The notes under the pieces are model-generated. The model saw nothing but the letters and a program-made list of their open reading frames with translations. It was not told where the DNA came from and made no database searches. A DNA stretch of 64,000 bases, taken from positions 62,001-126,000 of the forward strand of contig NZ_JAJUIS010000002.1 in NCBI RefSeq assembly GCF_029267515.1. Reading direction: 5' to 3'. Source of the DNA: Seleniivibrio woodruffii. GTDB taxonomy: Bacteria; Chrysiogenota; Deferribacteres; Deferribacterales; Geovibrionaceae. The position numbers were made by a program, and so were the translations under genes. This document shows, piece after piece, positions 54,810 through 61,578 of the stretch; within the stretch, counting starts at the first letter, position 1; each line of letters begins with the position of its first letter.

Positions 54810-55618
54810 CGGAAAGTCTGAAAATAGGCTTTATCGGAGCCGGAAACATGGCGGAAGCAACTATAAAAGGGCTTCTCGCATCCGAACTGAAAACTGAACT
54901 CGCCGTCAGCGATTCCAGCGTAGAGAGACTCGAAGTAATCCGTACTGTTTACGGGATTGAAGGCGTTACGAAAGATAATAAGAAAGTGGCGGATTTTGCT
55001 GAAATACTGGTTCTGGCTGTAAAACCTCAGATAATCTCCGTTGTTCTGCGCCAGCTCAAGGGCAGAGTGCGGGAAAAGCTCATCGTGTCCATAGCCGCAG
55101 GAGTGACCACTGAATATATCGAAAGCGTTCTTGGGGAGGATACGCGCATTGTACGCGTTATGCCCAATACGCCAGCGCTGGTTCTCAGCGGCGCTGCGGC
55201 TGTTTGCGGCGGAAAAGCGGCATCAGATGAAGATCTTGCGACGGTGAAATCAATATTCGATGCCGTGGGAAGCTGCATCATCGTTGACGAATCTAAGATG
55301 GATGCTGTAACAGGGCTTTCAGGCAGCGGTCCCGCATACGTTTATCAGTTCATAGAGGCGCTTAGTGATGCAGGGGTTAAAATGGGGCTTATGCGTGCGG
55401 ACGCAACCCTTCTTGCCGCGCAAACCGTTATGGGGGCGGCCAAAATGGTGCTTGAGACTAAAAAACACCCAGGCGAGCTGAAAGACAGCGTGACCTCACC
55501 CGGCGGAACGACAATTTGCGGTATCCATGAGCTTGAAAAGGGCGGGATGCGCGCCACTGTGATGAACGCAGTTGAAGCAGCGACTGAGAAATCCAGAGAG
55601 CTTGGTAAAAAGAAATAA
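54806..55618 (+). CDS. proC: Pyrroline-5-carboxylate reductase
   Basis: 270 residues. N-terminal Rossmann motif GFIGAGNMAEA, VRVMPNTPALV, and the C-terminal GLSGSGPAYVYQFIEAL and SPGGTTICGIHELE dimerisation and active-site blocks. Final step of proline synthesis. ATGA overlap with the hydrolase gene; last gene of the fbp row. Confidence 0.96.
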   Translation: MTESLKIGFIGAGNMAEATIKGLLASELKTELAVSDSSVERLEVIRTVYGIEGVTKDNKKVADFAEILVLAVKPQIISVVLRQLKGRVREKLIVSIAAGVTTEYIESVLGEDTRIVRVMPNTPALVLSGAAAVCGGKAASDEDLATVKSIFDAVGSCIIVDESKMDAVTGLSGSGPAYVYQFIEALSDAGVKMGLMRADATLLAAQTVMGAAKMVLETKKHPGELKDSVTSPGGTTICGIHELEKGGMRATVMNAVEAATEKSRELGKKK

Positions 55619-55712
55619 AAGGTGTGCAGATTTTTCTCTCATATGTGAAATATTTGCGTGCCTATCTTCTTGTAATTAGCTTATATATAACAAATATGTT
55701 GACAAAATGAAG

Positions 55713-55728
55713 TGGCATTTCTTTTGCA
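55713..55728 (+). promoter_or_regulatory. Sigma-54-type promoter upstream of the DUF4405 gene
   Basis: TGGCATTTCTTTTGCA has the -24 GG and -12 GC exactly 12 bases apart and fits TGGCACGnnnnTTGCW except at two internal positions. The implied start is near 55739, leaving a very short leader with GAGGAGG. A TTGACA (55699) lies upstream but has no -10 at correct distance. Confidence 0.65.
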
Positions 55729-55749
55729 TTATCCTTTGAGGAGGAAAAA

Positions 55750-56007
55750 ATGCGAAAATATAGAAATACCGTTTCGATTATTACTTTTGTGCTGTTTATT
55801 GTGTCGGCTGTGACGGGGTTCATAATATTTTTTATGCCACACGCTCCCCGACCGGATGTTGCTGCTGAAGCTGTGCGGGCTATCAGTTTCGGGCTGGTGA
55901 TGAAAAGAACCCATGAATATGGTGCTATGCTGATGGCGGTTGCTGCGCTGCTGCATATTTATCTTAACTGGGGCTCGTTAAAAAGCTATATAATTAAGAA
56001 CAGATAA
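55750..56007 (+). CDS. DUF4405-like two-helix membrane protein
   Basis: 85 residues. Two membrane helices (TVSIITFVLFIVSAVTGFIIFF and AMLMAVAALLHIYL) with a histidine before the second and one inside it (KRTHEYGAM, LLHIYLNW), and the HIYLNW ending typical of DUF4405/cytochrome b-like small proteins. It may bind heme b; no partner lies next to it. It stands alone with its own promoter and terminator. Confidence 0.8.
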   Translation: MRKYRNTVSIITFVLFIVSAVTGFIIFFMPHAPRPDVAAEAVRAISFGLVMKRTHEYGAMLMAVAALLHIYLNWGSLKSYIIKNR

Positions 56008-56008
56008 G

Positions 56009-56032
56009 AAAGGCGGTCTTGCGACCGCCTTT
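56009..56032. terminator. Bidirectional terminator between the DUF4405 gene and leuB
   Basis: AAAGGCGGTC / GACCGCCTTT perfect 10-bp stem with a TTGC loop; A- and T-rich flanks allow use from both sides. Confidence 0.88.
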
Positions 56033-56036
56033 TAAG

Positions 56037-57113
56037 CTATATTCTTTCAGAAATAAGGTCGCCCATCCGGTCGGTTTTGACCAGTGTCTGTCCCGTCTTG
56101 TTCTTGTTAAAGATGTCGCCGGTTCTGTAACCCTCGTCCAGAACCTTCTGAATAGCGTTTTCGATGTCTGTTGCCGCAGCATCCATGCCGAGAGAATAAC
56201 GGCACATAAGAGCCGCAGACATTATTTGAGCGATGGGGTTTGCTATGTTCTGCCCGGCGATGTCTGGGGCTGTTCCGCCGATAGGCTCGTACAGACCGAA
56301 GTTAGATTCGTTGATTGAAGCGGAAGGGAGCATACCCAGTGAACCGGTGAGCATTGCCGCCTCGTCGGAGAGTATGTCGCCGAACATGTTTTCGGTAACC
56401 ACAACATCGAACTGGGAAGGCCAGCGAACAAGCTGCATTGCTGCGTTGTCCACATACATGTGGTTCAGTTCAACGTCGGGGTAGCTCTTGTGAACCTCTG
56501 TAACAACCTCACGCCACAGAATAGAGGACATGAGTACGTTTGCCTTGTCAACGCTTGTAACTTTCTTGCTGCGCAGTCTGGCGGCTTCAAAAGCGAGTTT
56601 TGCGATGCGCTCGACTTCGGGCTTGGTATAGAGCATGGTGTCCATACCCATTGTGCGTTCGGCGTTTATCTCTTTGGGCTGACCGAAGTAGATACCGCCT
56701 GTGAGCTCGCGGAAGAAAGCTATGTCGAGACCTTCAGGGATAAGCTCGTTTTTAAGTGAGCTTGCGTCTATGAGAGAGGGGAATATTTTAACCGGTCTGA
56801 TGTTGCAGAACAGGCTGAAATGTTTACGCAGGGGGAGCAGAGCGCCTCTTTCGGGCTGTTGTGCCGGAGGAAGATTTTCCCATTTGGGACCGCCCACTGA
56901 ACCGAAAAGGATAGCGTCTGATTTTTCGCAGAGTTCCAGAGTTGACTCGGGAAGGGGGGTGCCGTGGTTATCTATTGCGATACCGCCTATGTCGGCGAAT
57001 GAAAATTCGAATGTTTTATTATATTTTTCAGATACTTTGTTCAGGACTTTAATAGCCTGCTGCATCACTTCGGGTCCGATTCCGTCACCCGGTAAAACTG
57101 CTATTTTTGCCAT
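56037..57113 (-). CDS. leuB: 3-isopropylmalate dehydrogenase
   Basis: 358 residues. Catalyses the NAD-dependent oxidative decarboxylation in leucine synthesis. [27 protein letters not shown], and [25 protein letters not shown] are family blocks. GGAG lies 8 bases before the ATG at 57113; the track begins at an upstream GTG. Other leu genes are not nearby. Confidence 0.95.
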   Translation of the reverse strand: MAKIAVLPGDGIGPEVMQQAIKVLNKVSEKYNKTFEFSFADIGGIAIDNHGTPLPESTLELCEKSDAILFGSVGGPKWENLPPAQQPERGALLPLRKHFSLFCNIRPVKIFPSLIDASSLKNELIPEGLDIAFFRELTGGIYFGQPKEINAERTMGMDTMLYTKPEVERIAKLAFEAARLRSKKVTSVDKANVLMSSILWREVVTEVHKSYPDVELNHMYVDNAAMQLVRWPSQFDVVVTENMFGDILSDEAAMLTGSLGMLPSASINESNFGLYEPIGGTAPDIAGQNIANPIAQIMSAALMCRYSLGMDAAATDIENAIQKVLDEGYRTGDIFNKNKTGQTLVKTDRMGDLISERI

Positions 57114-57194
57114 GTGAAACACTCCTTATATTAGTTAACTATCAATTTTATGCCAATATATCTGTAAAGTCAAACTTTAATATGTTTAATAAAA

Positions 57195-58283
57195 CTACAT
57201 TGCATGTTCTCGTCTGTATATGATGTAAACTGCGAGACTGGCAAAAATTATTATGGGCAGAAAGCTGGACATGAATGGGCTGAGTACGCCGTTTTTGCCT
57301 AGTGAAGCGCATGAAGCAACACTCATCCAGAAGCCGAATCCCACTCCAAGTGATTTTGCGGCAACTTTAATATATGAATGGTTTCTGTTGAAGTCTACGC
57401 AGAGAGGAAATATCACAAGAATTATCACAAGAACGCTGACTGCATGTGCAAAAATTTTATATATCTGCATCATATATTTGGAAGTGTTAACGTTCTGATT
57501 TTTCATAACCTCCGCAACCTTGTATATGTCGCCTATGGAGACGAATTGAGGTTTAAGGAAAGGCATTTTTGAAAGTTCGTCAAAAATAGGTTTTTCAGTT
57601 ATTATGTTTCTGACATCATAAGTTTTTTTCGGGACGTTCATCATTTCGTATTTTTTCTGATTGAACAGTTTCCACTTGTTCCCGTCTTTTTTTGCTGAGT
57701 TATAGGTTTCTATGGATTCAACCTGCAATTTATCATTCAGAGTATATTCGGTGACGTAGTGAAACTCCATCTTTTCAGGGTCAAGAGCGGTTATGTGTAT
57801 GAACCTGTTTCCGTGGAGTTTCATCCAGATGTTAGTGAGAGAAGGGCGTATGTCCATCTCTTTCTTATAGATTATTTCCGCGGCATATTTTTCCCGCATA
57901 TACATGACTTTCGGGTTAATTGTGTTTGCTGTCAGAACGAGGAGCATGGATACAACTACGCCTGAGATGAGAAACGGCTGTATCAGGCTGCGTATCTTGC
58001 CGCCGAGTGAGACATACGCTACCAGTTCATTATTTTTTATAAGCGTAAGCATAACCAGCATTGTCGAAATGACTATGGACATCGGCATGGTCGTATAGAG
58101 CAGATACGGAACTTTCATGAGGTCGAATATCAGTACCTCAGTGATCGTTACAGCGTATTTGTCTATGAGGTCGGTGTGCATTGCGGCATTGGCGAGGAGT
58201 GAAATGACCCCTACAACAATCTGAACAACAACTGTATATTTAAGGAATAAGGTTATGACATATTTATCAAATTTAGATATCAT
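57195..58283 (-). CDS. lptG: LPS export permease LptG
   Basis: 362 residues of the YjgP/YjgQ family: three N-terminal and three C-terminal membrane segments around a periplasmic beta domain. With LptF and LptB it draws LPS from the inner membrane. Called LptG because it follows the LptF-like gene, with a 4-base overlap. lptB, lptA and lptC are not in the window. Confidence 0.88.
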   Translation of the reverse strand: MISKFDKYVITLFLKYTVVVQIVVGVISLLANAAMHTDLIDKYAVTITEVLIFDLMKVPYLLYTTMPMSIVISTMLVMLTLIKNNELVAYVSLGGKIRSLIQPFLISGVVVSMLLVLTANTINPKVMYMREKYAAEIIYKKEMDIRPSLTNIWMKLHGNRFIHITALDPEKMEFHYVTEYTLNDKLQVESIETYNSAKKDGNKWKLFNQKKYEMMNVPKKTYDVRNIITEKPIFDELSKMPFLKPQFVSIGDIYKVAEVMKNQNVNTSKYMMQIYKIFAHAVSVLVIILVIFPLCVDFNRNHSYIKVAAKSLGVGFGFWMSVASCASLGKNGVLSPFMSSFLPIIIFASLAVYIIYRREHAM

Positions 58284-59332
58284 AGAACTCTCTCATAGGC
58301 GAAGATGCTCAGTATTCCGAAAAATATGTTCGGCACCCACGCGGCGAAGAAAGGATCGATGCTTCCCTCTGTTGCAATGTTCTGTGCAACGAGAAACATC
58401 ATATTATAAATGACTACTATGAAAACTGTGGATGGAACAGCCATGGTCTTTCCGCTTCTGTGGAAGAACATGCCGATACTCATTCCGAAAACGCACATGA
58501 TTATTGCTGCGAAGGGCATTGAAAAGCGTTTTGAGTATTCGAATTTATATATCGGATCCTCGTTGAAGTTTGCTCTGAGCTCGCTCATAGGCATGAGTCT
58601 TTCTGTTTTGATAGTCACTTTAGAAGCGTCAGAAAGTGGCGCATTTATGCTGAATTTCTCGAAATTTATTGTGGAGTGCATATTGTCTTCGCGGATTGTG
58701 GCTATACGTCCGTTGGAAAGCTCCAGAAGAAGACCTGCATCACCTGTGGGGATAATCTGCGCAGACTGTGCGGTTATAACCGAGTTCTTGTTCTTGTCAA
58801 TGATCATCAGACGTTCGTATTCAGTATCGCTCTTCTTCTTTTCCGCGTAGAAAACATAGCCTTTGAGTTCTTCGTAAAGCTCTTTTTCCTTGATATCTTT
58901 GATGGACACCAGTTTTGCCATTCTGAGTACGTTCTCTGCCGCCATAAAACTGCCTTTTGGCATGAAATAGGCACTCATCGCAATACCCATCAGGAAAACG
59001 CCTATGGCAAATATCATTGACGGCAAGAGAAAAAATCTTCTGCCAGCCCCGAAAGACCTCATGGCTATTATTTCGCTTTCAGAGGACATCCTGCCGAAAA
59101 CAAAGATAACGGCGAGAAGTGCCGACGTTGGTATGGTTATTACGAAAAATGAGGGGAGATAATATATCACCGTCTGGATTATCAGCCATGCCGGAACGCT
59201 TTTTGTGAAGAAAAGGTCTGACAGGTCAACGAGTTTATCCAGCAGCAGCAGAAGTACGAAAAATATGTTGCCGAGCAGAAAGATCGGCAGCAGTTCTTTC
59301 AGAATATATTTATGAATCAGTTTGAGTTTCAC
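58280..59332 (-). CDS. lptF: LPS export permease LptF
   Basis: 350 residues, YjgP/YjgQ family, with six membrane segments and a central periplasmic domain; SSESEIIAMRSFGAGRR is the cytoplasmic coupling-helix block. Starts at GTG inside the DUF1820 gene with AAGG upstream. It confirms a diderm LPS-bearing envelope. Confidence 0.88.
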   Translation of the reverse strand: MKLKLIHKYILKELLPIFLLGNIFFVLLLLLDKLVDLSDLFFTKSVPAWLIIQTVIYYLPSFFVITIPTSALLAVIFVFGRMSSESEIIAMRSFGAGRRFFLLPSMIFAIGVFLMGIAMSAYFMPKGSFMAAENVLRMAKLVSIKDIKEKELYEELKGYVFYAEKKKSDTEYERLMIIDKNKNSVITAQSAQIIPTGDAGLLLELSNGRIATIREDNMHSTINFEKFSINAPLSDASKVTIKTERLMPMSELRANFNEDPIYKFEYSKRFSMPFAAIIMCVFGMSIGMFFHRSGKTMAVPSTVFIVVIYNMMFLVAQNIATEGSIDPFFAAWVPNIFFGILSIFAYERVL

Positions 59333-59606
59333 TGTAAAGCCTTATGACCGGAGTCTCTTTTTTTACGGTAACTTCGTCTATTCGGACTATGTAGTTGAGC
59401 GGGATATACGAGCGCTCAACATTTTTGAAGACCTCTTTCAGTTTTCCGTCGTCGGGAGAGATAATTATATCAGACTGCCCGATGAAGACTATGTCGGATA
59501 TCTCTATCAGCCCAAGGAACGAGGACGGATTAAGGTAGCTGGCGTGTATGGTCTGAACCTTTTTGTCTTCGTCTATAAAGATGATTTTATACAGTTTTTT
59601 GTTCAT
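59310..59606 (-). CDS. DUF1820 family protein
   Basis: 98 residues; YKIIFIDEDKKVQTIHASYLN, GLIEISDIVFI, and VERSYIPLNYIVRIDEV match the DUF1820 pattern. Function unknown. It overlaps the lptF start by 23 bases and follows the holin-like gene by 4 bases, so all four genes appear to be one transcript. Confidence 0.78.
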   Translation of the reverse strand: MNKKLYKIIFIDEDKKVQTIHASYLNPSSFLGLIEISDIVFIGQSDIIISPDDGKLKEVFKNVERSYIPLNYIVRIDEVTVKKETPVIRLYSETQTDS

Positions 59607-59610
59607 TCGT

Positions 59611-59994
59611 TTATTCGCCTTTGCGGTAGTAAAATTTTACGGCGGAGCGTGAGGAGAATGAATCGAATATCAGGTTTACCAGGCTTATGATTATAGCGCC
59701 GAGAAAAGCCGCCCAGAATCCTTTGATGACCAGTTCTTCAATAAAATGAGCCGTAAGCAGCAGAAGCAGTGAGTTGATGATCATGTACCCGATACCGAGG
59801 CTCAATATCTGGAAAGGAAGCGTCAGGAAAAAAAGCAGCGGGCGCAGGAAAGTCTGGAAGAACGTGAGGATAAGCGCTGCCGCCAGAAGAGCGCCGTATG
59901 ATTTCACATTAATGCTTTCCATGATAAGCGATGCGAAACCTATTCCTATTACGTTGACACAAATTCTGTAAAGTATATACTGAAATCTATACAT
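59611..59994 (-). CDS. Phage-holin-family 4 membrane protein (PF04020-like)
   Basis: 127 residues with four hydrophobic segments; TFFQTFLRPLLFFLTLPFQILSLG is characteristic of this chromosomal holin-like family. Despite the name these are ordinary bacterial membrane proteins of unknown role; no other phage gene is near. First gene of the DUF1820-lptF-lptG row. Confidence 0.85.
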   Translation of the reverse strand: MYRFQYILYRICVNVIGIGFASLIMESINVKSYGALLAAALILTFFQTFLRPLLFFLTLPFQILSLGIGYMIINSLLLLLTAHFIEELVIKGFWAAFLGAIIISLVNLIFDSFSSRSAVKFYYRKGE

Positions 59995-60041
59995 AATAGG
60001 ACATAATATATTGTTAAAATGATAATAACAAGGAGTTTTTC

Positions 60042-60875
60042 ATGATAGATCTGCATTGTCACTCAACCTATTCTGACGGTACGTTTTCTCCTGCAAAGCT
60101 GCTTGAATACGCTGAAAAAAGGGGCGTAGAGGTTCTGGCTCTGACAGACCATGATACTGTTGACGGGCTGCCTGATTTCTTTTCTCACGAAACAAAAGTG
60201 GAACGGGTTGCCGGTACTGAACTGAGCATCGACTATGACAATGGAACATTTCACGTTGTCGGACTTTTCCTTGATTATCATAATAAAAAACTGAACGAAA
60301 CTCTGGATTTTCTGAAAACGGCACGCAGAGCCAGAAACGAGAAGATACTCACCGCCGTCAGCAACCTTCTCGGACGTGAGGTGACTTTGGATGACGTTTC
60401 CGATGGCAATGAGGGCGAACTGGGCAGACCGCATATAGCAAAATTTCTTATAAAATGCAAAGTTGTCTCCACCATGCAGGAGGCTTTCGACAAGTATCTT
60501 GCAAAGGGTAAGCCGCTTTATGCAGACAAAGCCCGTCTGAGTTTTGACGACGCTGCCAAAATAATTCACGGTGCGGGCGGTATAGCCGTTCTGGCGCATC
60601 CTGTGAGTTTGAGGCTTGAAGATGATGCCGTTGAGCCGTTTCTTTCGGACTTGAAGGGCAGAGGACTGGATGCAATAGAGGTTTTCTGTTCAGAAGTGGT
60701 TCCAGAACGCCGCCCGTTTTATCTTGAAACAGCGCAAAGGCTCGGTCTCGGCGTTTCCGGCGGCAGCGATTTTCATGGAGATAATAAGCTGAAAATAGCT
60801 CTCGGCACGGGTCCTGAAACTCTTAATACTCCGTATTCGGTTTATCAGGCGCTGAAAGAGCTTACGCAGAGATAG
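60042..60875 (+). CDS. PHP-domain phosphatase (RNase AM/YciV-like)
   Basis: 277 residues. DLHCHSTYSDG, ALTDHDTVDG, GTELSI, AHPVSL and GGSDFHGD are the PHP metal-binding blocks. Family members hydrolyse 3',5'-nucleoside bisphosphates or trim RNA 5' ends. AAGGAG before the ATG. It ends overlapping the convergent HAD gene by 31 bases. Confidence 0.9.
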   Translation: MIDLHCHSTYSDGTFSPAKLLEYAEKRGVEVLALTDHDTVDGLPDFFSHETKVERVAGTELSIDYDNGTFHVVGLFLDYHNKKLNETLDFLKTARRARNEKILTAVSNLLGREVTLDDVSDGNEGELGRPHIAKFLIKCKVVSTMQEAFDKYLAKGKPLYADKARLSFDDAAKIIHGAGGIAVLAHPVSLRLEDDAVEPFLSDLKGRGLDAIEVFCSEVVPERRPFYLETAQRLGLGVSGGSDFHGDNKLKIALGTGPETLNTPYSVYQALKELTQR

Positions 60876-61480
60876 TCGAATACCTCTGTATGGTCTTTTA
60901 TGACCATGCTGTCTTCAAGCTCGTTTTCGTATGCGAGGAAATGCACTTCTGCCGCTTTTGCAGCCAGATAGTCCGTCATCGAATCGCCTATGAAAAGAAT
61001 CGATTCTTTCGTGCTGCTGAAGTAATCCATAATTTTGAAAAGCCCTTCGGGGTTTGGCTTGGGATTTGCTACATCCATACACGTAACGGTATAGGAGAAA
61101 AAATTTCCCATACTGAAATGTTCCAGAAGGTATGAAAGCGATATGCCCCTGTTTGTGAAAACGGCGAGGCTGCGACCGGAACTTTGGAGCTTTTCGAGGG
61201 TGTCGTGTATGTTCGGGTTTGGTTTCATAAGATCTATGAACATTTTAAAGTTCATTTTCATGGCAAACTCAAGCATCTCTGCAATCAGTTTTTCGTCTTT
61301 AACGAAATGCCTGATTATTCCTTCGTTGGTTCCCATCATGGCGAGTTTCACAAGGGAAGGGTTTTCCCAGTCTATGACAGGGATTCCGTATTTTTCAAAA
61401 ACGAAGTCGTAATAACCCTTAACCGCCATGGTGCTGTCGAACAGCACTCCGTCGCAATCGTAAACAATAATATTTTTCAT
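60845..61480 (-). CDS. HAD-family phosphatase (phosphoglycolate phosphatase-like)
   Basis: 211 residues. HAD motif I YDCDGVLFDS, motif II FTNRG, motif III lysine in NPKPNPEG, motif IV FIGDSMTDY, with a helical cap. Possibly phosphoglycolate phosphatase; substrate cannot be fixed from sequence. Convergent overlap with the PHP gene. Confidence 0.88.
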   Translation of the reverse strand: MKNIIVYDCDGVLFDSTMAVKGYYDFVFEKYGIPVIDWENPSLVKLAMMGTNEGIIRHFVKDEKLIAEMLEFAMKMNFKMFIDLMKPNPNIHDTLEKLQSSGRSLAVFTNRGISLSYLLEHFSMGNFFSYTVTCMDVANPKPNPEGLFKIMDYFSSTKESILFIGDSMTDYLAAKAAEVHFLAYENELEDSMVIKDHTEVFDYLCVSSFSA

Positions 61481-61524
61481 ACCTAATTGCTTAATACATT
61501 TTTACGGTTTGGGCAATTTGTTTC

Positions 61525-61552
61525 TAAAGATAAGAAGAAATCAGTCCGAATA
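61525..61552 (+). promoter_or_regulatory. Sigma-28 (FliA)-like promoter of fliD
   Basis: TAAA, 16-base spacer, TCCGAATA; compare TAAA-N15-GCCGATAA. It lies 26 bases before the fliD start, as expected for a late flagellar gene. Confidence 0.5.
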
Positions 61553-61578
61553 GACTGGTATCCATAGGAGGTTGACCC

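Noticed and set aside
59611-59994. Prophage remnant, from the holin-family protein
   Set aside because: This family is chromosomal and widespread; no integrase, capsid, tail or lysis gene is near, and the gene is in an LPS-export row.
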